Below, one piece after another: positions 47,901 through 57,959 of a stretch of 64,000 nucleotides of DNA. The stretch spans positions 10,123,512 to 10,187,511 of the forward strand of contig NW_024037048.1 in the NCBI RefSeq assembly GCF_015706575.1. Reading direction: 5' to 3'. The stretch is from Patiria miniata. Taxonomy: Eukaryota > Echinodermata > Asteroidea > Valvatida > Asterinidae. The notes beneath the pieces are model-generated. The model was not told the origin of the DNA. It did not search any database and worked only from the letters and a program-made list of their open reading frames with translations. Each line of letters begins with the position of its first letter. Position 1 is the first letter of the stretch. Position numbers and translations under genes: made by a program.

Positions 47901-50900
47901 ATCCGAGTCCGAAAAAAAACCCGAGTCCTTCCGTCTGAGTCAGAGAAAATTCCGAGTCCGATTCCTCTCTTCCGAGTCCGAGAAATCCGAGTCCGAGTCC
48001 TCACGTCCGAGTCCGAGAAATCCGAGTCCGAGTCCTGCCGTCCGAGTTCAATCCGAGTCCGAGTCCTCCCGTCCGAGTCCAATCCGAGTCCGAGTCCTCC
48101 CGTCCGAGTCCAATCCGAGTCCGAGTCCTCCGAGTTCTGCTATTCATGCCTGAGATTAAGGCCCTTGTTGTTGACAAACATTGGAATAACCGAAACGAAC
48201 GGAACTAAGTGCCACGTCTGGAGTTGAAACACTGTACGGAAATACCTTGCTAACCAAACAATGTCGAAGCGGCGCGAGTATAAGCCACGTTGAGACTGAG
48301 GGTAAATTAATCTACACTTAATTTAGAAACGTTCTCCGTTCACGAGACTGAGAGTTTCTGGCATGTTTATTCAGGTATCGGCGGCACTTGATGTGATGCT
48401 TTGACCGGAATGTATTAATGTCAGGGAAACATGACGTGAAGACGGTCGGGAAGCTTGCAGCAATGAGATCGATCCGTCTCTTGCTGTTCGGAATAAGCTG
48501 AGTGGAGCTATTTTCATTGTAGGTTAACCGTCGGCATATCCTGTTTGGGTATTTCTGCTCCTCGTAATAGGTCATGTAATGGGCTCTTGTTTTGATTGCC
48601 GACAAGACTTTAAGGCATTACTTGTGCACTTTAAATCGACAAAGTGTGCTGATTTTTTAAAACTACATTTAAAGCTAAGTTGTTCAACCCAAATTTTCCC
48701 TTAGGTTTTGACGTTATACGATCAATATAATATGGACTAAAAGTCCAACAGAAGAAGTCGTCGAACATGTCAGACACTTTAATGAGCTGCTGTTTGAAAA
48801 GTGACTGTGATACGTCACTAATAATGTGACATCTTTAATCACTAATAATGTGACATCTAATGAGTAGAAAACAATTACAGACCAAACCAAGGTACCACCA
48901 CCTTTAATAACGACCTTTTTTTATTTTTATTTTTTACGAATAAGCACAGAAGGGGGCTTCTGTGCTCACTAATACCAAACAAAAGTGCAAAAGATAACAC
49001 TATGTACAGAAGCAAAGTACAAGGCCCTTAGTACAAGGACTTAAGATGCTTGTTTGCCCTGGAGCAGAAGGCCTTGGTCCCTGATGTAGTAGGGCGACCA
49101 ACAGTGGAGTCTGGAAGACTGTTCCACACTGGGATGATTGTACATCATGTGGTCGGTCGTACGCAGAGAACTGGATTTTACGGAATTGCCCTAGTAAAAA
49201 TATACCGTTGAGTACTGGCTTTCCATTTTAAATAAGTTTTATTGAAAAAAAAACTCACAAATTTAATTACTATTTATCAACTTGAAAAATAACCATGCAA
49301 TATGAAACATTCTTGCGTGTTTTATACGTGTGCAGTAGATTCAGCTTTTTTGTAACATAGTACTATACACGCGTACATGCACTTTACATTTCATGTGGTC
49401 TATCCAGAAATCCTCGCTCCCCGACATTTTGTTTAATAACAGTAATTCTCATATTTCCGTTGCCACAAAAATTGAAGTGATTAATTTCTTGCGTCACTGC
49501 GGGGGCCGTGGGCGATGTGTGCCGAGGTTACATAGCCACGATCCTGGGCTGTCAAGCTATCGATTACTAGTGCGCGCGCTATCTACAGTAGATAACTGAT
49601 GAACTACCCTCGTCACCGCCTCATGCCGCGTGCTTTAGATGCGCAAATCGCTCCATTTACGCCAAAGTAAAACAAACTGGGAAGAAGCCCACAATTATTA
49701 ACATCTGTCCTAAATGCTCAGGGGGATAGGTCTTTTAACTGCCATTCTGGAGCAGCATTTAAGGAGGGGGGGGGGCGCCAAGAAGACCTTTTTTGGTAAA
49801 ACCCTGCGGCCCTTTGCTCATCAAAGCATCTTCCTGGGGCCGGTCTTTTTTTGAATGAGCATGCAGGTTGATGAGTGTTTGGACGGGCTTCGATCAGTAA
49901 AGATCGTGCGTTGAATAAACATCAAGAGATGCAGAGTTTGAGGAAAGGACGGATAGAGAGAGTGTTGCCTTTGAATGAAGTGAATCGATAGAATTTATTT
50001 GGTGTTTTTTCCGTTCTTTCTTTAAACTGGTATCTGTGCGTTCATGTCAAAACTCGAGATGTACTAGGGCGAATTTATTGCTTGTGGGTTTGTTAACCTC
50101 CAGATAATTTACTTGAAGATGACTATATGTTTGTCTTTTTTTTCGTACTGCGTCTTTTAGATCTCAAACTGGGGATGAAAATTAAATTTCATCCCATCTT
50201 CCACACAGAACAAAAATACTCAAAACCATCGCTCAACAAGGTTCAATCTCTGCATGCGGTAATGAAACAAAGTCTTTCTAAAAATACAGATATGTCTCAA
50301 TATTCCTGCAACCAAGACATCTTCGACTTGCAAGTCCGCGTTGTTGCCAGTAAATGACGTCACATAGGCGTCATGCATACGTCCTAGCAACGGTTGCCTG
50401 GCGAACGGGTTCGCGATATAGCGCACTTTCGGGAGTCGTCTCTTATGCGCCGTGTGTGTGCACAGTTTAACGGCTGTGCACACAGCACTGACCCACCGAT
50501 TATTAAAAACACAAGTCGTTGATTCGTCGGGTTGGTTATGGGTTGGATTTTCACAGAAAATGCTTTTCCAGGATGGGAAGTTAATCTGCAACTAGCATAT
50601 TGCCCCCGCGTAGGCGAAACAGAATACGGTGCCTAACCGAAACCGTGCAGGTATGAAACAAAGTAGGCCTATGTGTTCCAAACCTACAGGGAAAAAAATA
50701 CAGTTTTCTTTACTTTCACTAACTTGTGTTCACTCAAAACACACCGATCCCAATGGAATGGACGACGAAGTGCCTGTAGTTAATTTCCAAGATTAAATAT
50801 TCAACTCCACATATTCAAACTTACTTGATTTTCACGTTCTTATAATTATTATAAAGGCAGATAGGGGAAATATTTGGGAGTATTGTGCCTTTGATGGAAC

Positions 50901-53900
50901 AGGAATGGCATTTTGGTCAAAGTATGTCTTCAGATATATATTTGGCTATAGGGCCATCGCAGATTTCTCCTTTGAAGAAATATAGGTAGATTAACAAGCA
51001 ATTTTCAAAATTTTCAAAATGGCTGCCAATACCTGTTATTTTACTGGGTGCATACCTATGTTCCCCAATACCTATGTTTCCCAATACCTATGTTCCCCAA
51101 TACCTATGTTCCCCAATACCTATGTTCCCCAACCCTACGGATTTGGGAATAGATAGGCACTGGGGAACGTAGGTATTGAGGAACATCTGGTAGACCACAT
51201 TCTACCTATATTTTTGCAAAGCACAAATCCACGACGCCCTATAGCAAATATCTTTCTCATGACATACTCTGACTGTTTGCCAATTCCATGCTTGTATATA
51301 ATCAAAGGCACAATCCCATCACCTATCTGCCGTACTAAATATAGAACTAGACCCAAGTTTGTAGATCGGAGAATAGACTCAAGTTTTATAAGTTATCTTC
51401 TTAAATAAAGTTTCGTAGTACTCTTGGGGCTCGCAGTCGAAGTTTCTTGTCTCCAATGGTGTTATTTTAACTCGATGTACTGACGGGCGTTTGTCGATCG
51501 AGGAATAATTCAAAGCATAATGTGTATTGATCTCTAAATGTTACAATAACACAGTGAACGCGGCATGGGAAGTTGCGCCCCCACACACTTTTCTGCGGTT
51601 ATTTTGCCAGGGTTTCATCCTTTTGTCACAATTCCAATAGAAGGAAACACAATAGAAAATGCAGACGCATTTTCTTTTGTTCGTAAAAAGCTTTGCGTGA
51701 TGCATTGTATCAGTTTGCAGTTTCACAATGTAATAATCTGTAAAGAGCTTACAAACATGGACCTAAAACTGTCTTCCTATCGAGCTCCGAGTTGCCTTTT
51801 AAGTAGAAAAAACGTCCGCTTTATATCCGCAAGATTGTTTGCAATGTTAATTCCCGGGGGGACATGATAAGATCTTATCTTGCTAGCAAGAGAAGCGAAG
51901 TGTATTTCAAGACATGTTTTCTTCTGATATCAAAATAAGGTCAACAGCAAATGTCATGTCATGGTGAGGTAGGCGACAAACGAGAGAATGAAACGAATTT
52001 TGAGGTAGTTTTGTCGACAAAGATTTACAGATCTTTTTTCAAAAGAAAGTGTGGGAAACGAGAAAGCATCCATCGTAGTCTAAAATATTCATGTTTTTAA
52101 AAAAACGGAACTAACACTAACTCGCAAGGAACTGAGCAATAATTTCTGGCCCCCGGCTAAACTACCCCGTCTGACAAACATGATTATTAGGCCTGCGTCA
52201 AAGCGCGCCAAAATAAGCGCGGGATGTTTTTTTCTTTACGCCATGTTGCCGGCGGCAAACGTACCGTCTGCTTCCAAAAAATGCACCGCGCTCGTATGTG
52301 CAGCTGCTCGCATTTTTTTTGCCAGAACACCACTCAAGCCCGAAAATTTAGAAATAATGAGCGGAGGGGGCGAAGCGACGGGGCAATGAATAAGAAAATG
52401 GTCTAGGAATGACAGTCAAAGATAGAGCCCGCTCATGGGAGAAATTATGCGAAATAAGCATCAGTGCCGGAGACGCTAATAGGTCCGATGCTTGAAGCCG
52501 ATTTTGTCCATCAGGGAAGACGAGAAACAAAACAGGCGTGATGCATGCACGCCGTGGTACTGTCTCAGAAACCACTTTCATTTTGTGTTATCAGAATTAA
52601 AGTGATGCTAGGGCACAGTGATTGATAAGTAAGTTTCAACTTCTTCCAATTCCAATTCCAATTCAAGTTGAAGCTTTAGAAAAAATTATAGTTGCCATTG
52701 TTTGTTGCGGAACTTTGATTTTTGGTAGCCATAGATTATATTTTTCAGCTGTGCTTTTACTGCAGGTGATTGATAAGACAGCTTCGCCATAGTTTCCTGC
52801 TTTTGTCTGCTGACTGAATTTGACTAGTCGGAGTGCTTGCTTGAAATATGATTTGACTGTTTGTGACTAACCTGTGTAAAAGGCATTGCAGGAGAAGTGG
52901 ATAGAATTTTTGACTGTCTGTGACTATTTAAACAGTAGGAGGGTTAATGAATAGAACTTGCAGTGGTAGAGTCTTAAGCCAATTTAATTTTGTCTAAGCA
53001 GGACTGTTCTTATCAGAACAAAAACTACATAGCGAAAGTTGATATAAGCAGGACAAGTTCTTTTCAGAACTAAATATCTTCTAAGCAGTAGTTATTACCA
53101 CATGGTGTTACCGCAAACCGAAACGATATTAATATTGTCTTGTGAGAATTAAAAGTGACGCTAGCGCTAGTGTAATCGATTATTGTTTTTGTTTCAATTT
53201 CAATTCCAGTTGAAAAAGTAGTTGCTAATGTTTGCCAAATTTTAGTTTTTGGTTGCCATAGATCAAATTAACTAATTAAAATACCAATAACAGAACAGTA
53301 TTCAGTAAAGTTATAACATTACTGTAGTAATAACTATTACGGGAAAAAGTAATTTGGGAGACATTCTCATAGACTTGTGCACAATATTTTCTATCTTTAA
53401 TGTCACCTAACCCTAACTTTACCATATCCTACCGCCTCGAATTTCGGTATATTTATGTTTTGGACCACGAGCAATCGATCTAGCCCATTTGCGACAATTT
53501 TGCCTCTAAATAGGAGCTATGACATAAGGGAGACATTTAAATTAAGGTCTCCCTAATGTCCTGGTGTCTCCCTAGGGTATAATTAATCACGACAACACGT
53601 CTCCCATAGGTACCATTAACAGGTTTAGCAATGACTTCTCAATCATTTTAATTGTCTGAGATTATTTTCATTCATCTTTATCATAGTCCTCTTCTTGTAG
53701 AAATTCCCAATTCTAGAAATATCAAGCCTTTCTAAATGTCATTCTACTTTAAAATCATCAGCCCTTGCCATTATATTTGCACAAAGCATGACCGATTCAG
53801 CCTCAAAATGTCGCCGAGCTACCGTGCTCTCATTGCCAGCACGTATCCTCGTTAGCTATCTACCCCCGATAGCACCGCTTTGGATGAAGGCTGTGGGTCT

Positions 53901-56124
53901 GGCTGCATTACCAACCCGTGGACCGACTGACGCCATACTCAGAACCCTCTGAGTGGACTCCGCTTGTTACAAGTGCTCTCTGCCATAATTTATAACCCAA
54001 ATCATGACGCTAGTGTGCAGAATTAAAAAAAAAATACTACCCAAATTCTCAGTGGTTTCTAGAGCTACAGCGTTGGAATAGATGTGATATTTGTTTTAGT
54101 CGTATAGCGCTGCTGAAACCTTCGAGTGTTTTATGGCGGGTTTTTCGCACATGGCAATCGGCAAATGGCGCAATTTGTCTCTTCCGCGCCGCGACAGATT
54201 TTGGTCGTTAATTTTGTTTTTACTCGTTGCTTTCAGGATAAACAGGAATAAATCTTGCTCTTATGCAAAGGTTGAATATATTATCTTTCCATCATGCAAT
54301 GTTCACAATTTAAAATAATTATGTCGAATTTGTATGGGTGTATTTATAGCACAAAACTATATTGAAAGTGGTATTAATAAAACGGCAAACCATATATTGG
54401 ATAGTCTAAAAAATAGGGGGACCACGCCCCTTTCCCATCACAAGAATTACATCTAAATGTATTACCACCGATACGCTCCAATTTTCGGACTTGAAAATCA
54501 CTTTTGTTTCATCAATTTGGGGGAAAATCGGACTTGAAAATTACTTTTGTTTCATTGTTTTGGCGGTTTTCTCTCGAAATAATTTGGGAATTCGTGTTGT
54601 CGCTTAGAGGGCGCTATTTATCTCGCTTATGGACGGAAGAATGCTCAATGAACCGTTAAATGAAATCCCTGGTCCTGCTTAAAATTTCATGATGTGCGGC
54701 GAGCATTAAAGCTCTGATGAGGGTCTCCAGGGGAAGCCGAGTTGTTTTCTTTTGACTCAGCACTACCCACGTGTTATCAATTCAAATTTCAGAACAAAAT
54801 CTAAGGTCTGAAAGTAACTATCAAATTTGCAACGTTTTGGCTTTTGCCTCCCTGCTTTGAGCACCTCAACCGGAAAGATGCTTAGCAGACTAGCTTAAAG
54901 AAATTAATTAGCTAAGGGAATTAGGGCAGAGAACCAAATATAATTATACAAGTAAGTGCTATTTAAACTTTTGAATGGAAAGTGGAAGACCATCTTTGCT
55001 AAGCATAAACTATCCCGCATGTTTTATGCTGTTTGTTGTCAATCTGTAGGAAGTCAGCTTATGACATTGTTATCACATTTTGCGCCAAGGCTTCATTTTT
55101 CTAGGGGTTTTCCCATCCGTGTTGTACTGGGTTTTCCCCGACCAAAGAAATGAGAAGTTTGCTTTGGTTTTCTCTCCGAGAGTATATTGCCTCTGACATT
55201 ATCGGCTCCCAGGTTGGGAATATTTGGGTGACATTCATTAATGAAATAATCTTCTTTTGCTCCTTGTTTTTAGTGTCCACGGCAGCATTGGTCGGAGTCT
55301 GTTTGGCCGTCATTACCTCAGTCTTGCTCCTAGTCCTGAGCGTCTACCACTGCTACCGACGGAGATACAAAGCTTCTTTCTTCCATGGCGGGACGGCGGA
55401 GAAGGGCAACCGTACCTTCTACGCCAGACCCGCCAGTAAACCCATCAGCAGTCCGGAGTTGTCCTCTCCAGACTCCCTCCACGGGAAAGGGATGCCTACC
55501 CTGGGTCCTTCCAAGACCTTCCCTCCGGGTACCCTGAGTCCTGTCTCCCCGCTGTCACACGAGAAGAAAGCCCTGATGAAGACCTACAGCGCCAGCACAG
55601 GTGGTGTCAGCGGTGGGATGGACCCGGGGACCTTCAACAAGGATTGCTACTCGGAGGGAGGGGAGCTGAAGAACGAATCAGGATGGCAGGGGGACAACAA
55701 GCTGCAGGGATCATCCACGGAGGACCTGACCCATCTAGGACAGATCACCTTCACGGTGGAGTACCGCACCGACAAGGGGGTGTTCACAGTCACCATCCAC
55801 CAGGCTCAGGGTCTACCCGTCAAGGATCCACAGAGCGGCACCTCGGATCCCTACATCAAGCTCTGCCTCCTCCCGGAGAAGAAGCACAAAGTCAAGACGA
55901 GGGTGATGAGGAAGACCTTGGAGCCAGTCTACGAGGAGACCTTCACCTTCTACGGCCTGGCCTACAACCAGCTGCAAGGCGTCACGCTCCACTTCGTCGT
56001 CATGAGCTTCGACCGCTTCTCCAGGGATGACGTCATCGGGGAGGTCGTCGTGCCATTGGCTAACATTGACCTAAGCGAGAAGGCAGTGACCTTGACACGG
56101 GAGGTCAAACCCAGACACCCGAAG
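23927..56124 (+). CDS. Syt4: Synaptotagmin of the Syt4/Syt11 group, N-terminus to C2A (C2B off window)
   Basis: Vesicle membrane protein that regulates calcium-dependent exocytosis, in this group often of dense-core or postsynaptic vesicles (family knowledge). Exons 23927-23984 and 55274-56124 join in phase 1 to give 303 residues: a short luminal N-terminus (1-22), one transmembrane helix (about 23-44), a Cys/Arg-rich juxtamembrane CYRRRYK (46-52), a Pro/Ser-rich linker (about 53-172) and a C2A domain (about 173-300). C2A contains SDPYIK, LLPEKKHKVKTRV and FDRFSRDDVIGEV, very close to Syt4/11. Ligand positions Asp204, Asp211, Asp266 and Asp272 are present. The position matching Syt1 Asp230 is Ser264, the Syt4/11 hallmark. 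Exon 2 ends in phase 0 after the C2A domain, and C2B must follow beyond 64000. Family assignment is firm; the Syt4 label covers a possible Syt4/11 pro-orthologue. Confidence 0.88.
26253..26592 (+). mobile_element. Widespread 'GGAGGTTATG' element, copy 1
   Basis: Starts CTCCGCAAAGGAGGTTATG and contains a GGTT/GTTAGT-rich segment, ACTCAAAAAGTTATGGACGG, TAGATTTTGGAAGTGAT and GGATCTGGGTCTGGATCCAG. It ends GGAGATTTGCGACCTCTGAG...CTTTCTAG. The copy at 43688-43995 aligns over its full length. I recall very similar elements from other marine animals (recollection, not searched). Non-coding. Confidence 0.8.
27126..27616. mobile_element. TA-flanked foldback MITE, copy 1
   Basis: A 491-bp element with ends CAGAGTGAGTAAAAAA and TTTTTTACTCACCCTG, flanked by TA (27124-27125 and 27617-27618). 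Almost the whole element is an inverted repeat of about 200-bp arms: TAGCACTTTCAAAATCTAGG pairs with CCTAGATTTTGAAAGTGCT, and GTTCTTTCAGCAAAACGAAA with its inverse near the centre. This is a Tc1/mariner-type MITE, with its sister at 31845-32357. Confidence 0.88.
28910..29280 (+). repeat. Dispersed repeat with CRE, CCAAT and TATA-like words, copy 2
   Basis: Aligns in blocks with 22430-22715 (GCAGATTCG, GATTAATTATGCA, ACCAATCA, AATGACGTCACG, GTCGACTCCGATTGGCTGA, CGCATAAA, TCAGACGTT, GGCTCCGT). It carries about 90 extra bases in the middle (GCGTCATAGACATGGC...TACGCGATATGTG). The exact CRE is at 29180-29187. The two copies bracket synaptotagmin exon 1. Confidence 0.75.
29809..29950. mobile_element. 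Palindromic MITE 'CTTTCCTATGG' family, copy 1
   Basis: The arms begin AATAAGCCTCTGTACTGATGACG and its inverse, meeting around CTTTCCTATGGAGCC...CCATAGGAAAG in exact register. The family is shared with 46706-46854 in the inner arms (CTTTCCTATGG, TTTACATG). A CRE-like TGATGACGTC lies in the left arm and a one-base variant in the right. Confidence 0.8.
31845..32357. mobile_element. TA-flanked foldback MITE, copy 2
   Basis: A 513-bp sister of 27126-27616, with ends CAGGGTGAGTAAAAAA and TTTTTTACTCACCCTG. TA lies at the left (31843-31844); the right flank is TT, so the duplication has mutated once. The inner arms again pair over most of the length. Confidence 0.88.
33260..33838 (+). repeat. Tandem array of about 139-bp units, three copies
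   Basis: Units start at 33260, 33399 and 33688 with GAATGTGAKGCGSGCCATACC. All contain GGGAGATTGTATCAAAATATG, TTTGATCTGAGCTCTGATAAAAG and TTAGCTTTAAGGAATCG in order. The second unit is interrupted by a 134-bp foldback (33516-33649). No coding potential. Confidence 0.9.
33516..33649. mobile_element. Foldback MITE nested in the tandem array
   Basis: Ends CCCGGTTCATACTTCACGCG and its exact inverse; the inner arms GCAAAAGCGAAGCGAAATTC and GAATTTCGCTTCGCACTTGC also pair. It interrupts repeat unit 2 at GTCT(G)AAG|GGTTAG, so it inserted after the array formed. An exact CRE (33560-33567) is in the left arm; the right arm has TTGACGACA. Confidence 0.85.
34313..34780 (+). repeat. Degenerate TCGGT(T/C)GG-rich simple repeat
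   Basis: Irregular tandem words TCGGT, CGGTTG and TTGTCGG over about 470 bp, strongest at 34313-34500. Decayed minisatellite; reading frames here are low complexity. Confidence 0.8.
34990..35403 (+). repeat. Dispersed 0.4-kb repeat, copy 1
   Basis: Aligns over its full length with 57226-57662 in the same orientation. Shared blocks include ACTCAAA.TATTCTATATTA, GACTTGGGGC, TGGAGGGATCCTTTTT, TGGTGAGAATTTCTC and GACATGTTGATCATCATTT. No termini or coding frame identify its class. Confidence 0.8.
36208..36490. mobile_element. Foldback element with tRNA-like core
   Basis: The outer arms AATTCAATATTAG and CTAATATTGAATT enclose further inverted blocks (TATAA.CACTGTATT, CGAGTGA, CTCGGGTGGGACTCGAACC). 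The loop contains a tRNA-like segment on the minus strand (about 36375-36300). It has an A-box-like AGCTCGTCGGTCGAGTGG and a perfect T arm GTGGG-TTCGAGT-CCCAC, but the anticodon loop has 8 bases and there is no acceptor stem. It is therefore a tRNA relic, not a working tRNA. Confidence 0.7.
37601..37873 (+). repeat. Tandem array of about 66-bp units, four copies
   Basis: Four successive units share AAAC.CAAATGAAATAAGA.TATCAAT.AGATG followed by GGAGGCG.TTC.TGAGCATAGTTTTC. The first two are almost identical, the last two more diverged. Non-coding, within the synaptotagmin intron. Confidence 0.9.
39010..39410. mobile_element. MITE with CAGG(G/C)GCGGATCC ends and poly-G/C tracts
   Basis: Left end CAGGCGCGGATCCGGGGAG, right end as inverse CAGGGGCGGATCCAGGAAT. 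The flanks AATAGG (left) and ATAGGG (right) suggest a 5-bp ATAGG duplication. The interior carries G and C homopolymers at 39026, 39279 and 39370. Non-autonomous, class uncertain. Confidence 0.7.
40727..40777 (+). repeat. (TCTG)n microsatellite
   Basis: About 50 bp of imperfect TCTG/TCGG tetranucleotides at the head of an otherwise unremarkable segment. Confidence 0.9.
43688..43995 (+). mobile_element. Widespread 'GGAGGTTATG' element, copy 2
   Basis: A shorter copy of 26253-26592: CTCCACTAAGGAGGTTATG at the start, then TTGGTTTGTCTGTTGACAAG and TGGATCCAGGATTTTTTTG. It ends GGCGGAGGTTTGCACTCTCTGAGTGCTTTCTAG. It lacks about 30 bp of the GTTAGT tract seen in copy 1. Confidence 0.8.
44821..45104 (+). 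repeat. 84-bp direct duplication, 200 bp apart
   Basis: 44821-44904 and 45021-45104 both read TGGATACGTATGCAAATTAG ... GCGGTGTCTAGGGTA with only about two mismatches. They contain ATGCAAAT, an octamer-type word. The sequence between the copies is not repeated. Origin unknown; no target duplication or termini seen. Confidence 0.85.
46706..46854. mobile_element. Palindromic MITE 'CTTTCCTATGG' family, copy 2
   Basis: The arms run from AGACC(A)AAGACATAATGACGTC inward to CTTTCCTATGG, with the inverse to 46854. Exact CREs lie in both arms (46721-46728 and 46830-46837), each next to GTTTAC/GTAAAC. Related to 29809-29950. Confidence 0.85.
47787..48137 (+). repeat. GAGTCC hexamer array
   Basis: About 350 bp of GAGTCC/CCGAGT hexamers with interruptions such as GAGAAATCC and TCCTCCCGT. 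Part of it (about 48050-48130) has a higher-order unit of about 36 bp. Because the unit is a multiple of three without stops, long frames of Ser-Glu or Arg-Thr/Asp-Ser repeats are open on both strands. I do not regard them as genes. Confidence 0.92.
51052..51131 (+). repeat. 17-bp tandem repeat (ATACCTATGTTCCCCA)
   Basis: Five near-identical units of ATACCTATGTTCCCCA; inverted relatives (GGGGAACGTAGGTATTGAGG) follow at about 51160-51185. Small minisatellite with hairpin potential. Confidence 0.88.
53350..53620 (-). repeat. Diverged inverted copy of the 'GGGAGACA' repeat
   Basis: On the minus strand it reads GGGAGACACCAGGACATTAG, then TTTAGAGGCAAAATTGTCGC, TTGCTCGTGGTCCA and ATACCGAAATTCG, the same block order as 20456-20885. 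More diverged than those two copies are from each other. Confidence 0.75.
55274..56124 (+). CDS. Syt4: Synaptotagmin exon 2: membrane helix, linker and C2A
   Basis: An 851-base exon from acceptor TTTTTAG (ending 55273) to donor AAG|GTGAGT (56125). It is clearly coding: GC content and third-position use differ from the AT-rich flanks, and 283 full codons are open. Upstream in-frame sequence from 55150 is open by chance and is intron; it has no synaptotagmin similarity. The helix is STAALVGVCLAVITSVLLLV and onwards, followed by a basic stop-transfer segment. The C2A core holds seven of the expected blocks and ends at TLTREVKPRHPK, where Syt4/11 genes also carry an intron. Contains a TGACGTCA that is simply codons for Asp-Val-Ile (56028-56035). 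Confidence 0.95.
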
Positions 56125-57225
56125 GTGAGTCAATAATCGGTCTAGTTTCAAGGACCGCAGACGTGACTTACTTTGCACACCCGACTGAAAGCATCAATAA
56201 CAATCGCAATGAATTGTGGTGTATTAGGGAAGTTGAAACCTATCCCAGCATGCATTGCAATAACCCAATGCTGTCTGTGGTACATTCTAAAAATATGCCA
56301 AATTAAAAAAATAAACCCGTAATTTCGGACCCCAATTTTGGACTCCGGAGACAATTTATAGCTACGCAGGTGCTTCAAATCTTTATTTAACTTTACATAT
56401 AATTTTTAAAAGCCCGTTATTTGTTTGGATTCTTTGTATATCTAGGGAAATACTAAATCCCACCCGCAGGTAGGATCAAACCCATTTTATCCTCGGAAGC
56501 GTATCTGATCCTCGCTGCTCTGTTTACAGGAAAATGCTTTCACCGTGTCACCATAATCTTAGTCTTAAATAAATAAGGACGGTTTCTTTTCGCATGGTTT
56601 CCATCTGCGTTTTAAAGAGAGACAGATGGAATGGAGAGATACTTGAAGTTGTTATTCTGGTTTCTGCGTCAAAGATACTGACAGGTCGGACTTAGGTACG
56701 GATCTGAGAGCTTATACGCCCGCGCCCTGACATTAAGGGCAGAGAGATCAGGCCTGTCCTTTTGTGGTTAGAAACTAGGAAGGGTTGAGGAATTTTCTTG
56801 GATTTCTCATCAACTTTGGATTCTTTGGACTCTAGATAATCACCCGAGATGAAGCAAAGAGCATATTTTCATCTTGGCGGTTTGGTAATCACGGAGACAA
56901 AAAAAGAAGCAAGCACAGCTGGGCTGATCATTGAGATCGAGCTGCTAAGAAAAACAAAGTAATTGCTTGGCAAATGTATGTGCTGAGCAAAAAATCCACC
57001 GGGAACCAGCTAAGACCTGTTCACATCGCAAGATGAATTGGCTGGTAAGCCTGCTAAGTCAATATTTTCTGAGCAAATTTCTGTGTTTAGTAGCGCCATG
57101 AGAATTTGAGCCGGGATCGATGGGGGTCCGTGGTCTCACAGATCCGGTTTCAGATTAAAACTGAGTATCGAGGAGGGGGTTTGAGAACTTTATTGCTCCA
57201 TCTCATGGTGGAACCCAGTAAAAAG

Positions 57226-57662
57226 GGCGTTCCGTCTGCCGAGCTCATGAATAACAGTTACCCACTCAAACTATTCTATATTAGAGAGAGTTCTGAGGGC
57301 CATGGAATCGGGGAATTGAAGACAATATGGCACTGCACCTCTGGCCTGGACTTGGGGCATCCAATTCTGAGCATTTCGGATGCAATTGGGTCCGAAAGTG
57401 GCGCTATTTCGCCCTGATGTGGAGGGATCCTTTTTTGAAAATGTTTTGGTATCATTCCTTTTAGGGTGGTCTTCTTTGGGTGAGAATTTCTCCAAAAAGT
57501 CATCGGTCGACTCACCAAAAATTGAACAGAAAATGAAAGACGACATGTTGATCATCATTTGTCTGTGTAGCATGAACACCTGTGAGAGTTTTGAGTATGT
57601 TCAAAAGAATTTTGAAGTATGGGGATTAATCACAAGTCTCTACGGGAATACATTTTTACTGG
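57226..57662 (+). repeat. Dispersed 0.4-kb repeat, copy 2
   Basis: Same orientation and block order as 34990-35403, for example CTCTGGCC.GGACTTGGGGC, GTGGCGCTAT, TGTGGAGGGATCCTTTTT and GACATGTTGATCATCATTT. Slightly longer through small insertions. Confidence 0.8.
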
Positions 57663-57959
57663 GTTGCAACTCTCAACTCGTCATACTCGGTCATGGTCTA
57701 TAGTTTGCAAAAGAGGCTCCCAAGAAGATGCTCTCTCAAACGGTTTGACATTGACATTCGATACGATAATGGGAAGTCGAGTTCAGAATCAATTTCCATT
57801 GTCGATTTCTTTCTCTCTCGTTTGCAATCGAGAATAAGGCGGAAGAAACTCCAGAAGGATTAAGCGATTCTATTTTTTCCATGAAAAGTAAAAAGAGTCG
57901 ATATTCGGAATTATTTTTAGCAAACGGAAGCCGTACCCTTCGAAATGCATTAATATGCA

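Larger units (their letters stand above)
23985..55273 (+). other. Synaptotagmin intron 1 (31.3 kb)
   Basis: Runs from the GTGAGT donor of exon 1 to the TTTTTAG acceptor of exon 2. It contains at least fifteen repeat elements, listed separately, and long unique AT-rich stretches (for example 24000-26200, 30300-31800, 39800-40700, 41600-43680, 48200-51000 and 51500-53300) in which I see no exon, RNA gene or repeat. A microsatellite (TCTG)n lies at 40727-40777. Nested genes were looked for on both strands and none was supported. Confidence 0.7.

Noticed and set aside
47759..48153. Charged repeat proteins on both strands
   Set aside because: Translation of the GAGTCC hexamer array; open on both strands because the unit length is a multiple of three without stops.
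55150..55273. Extension of the synaptotagmin frame upstream to an ATG at 55150
   Set aside because: A strong acceptor ends at 55273, the upstream residues do not resemble a synaptotagmin N-terminus, and exon 1 at 23927 joins in the correct phase.
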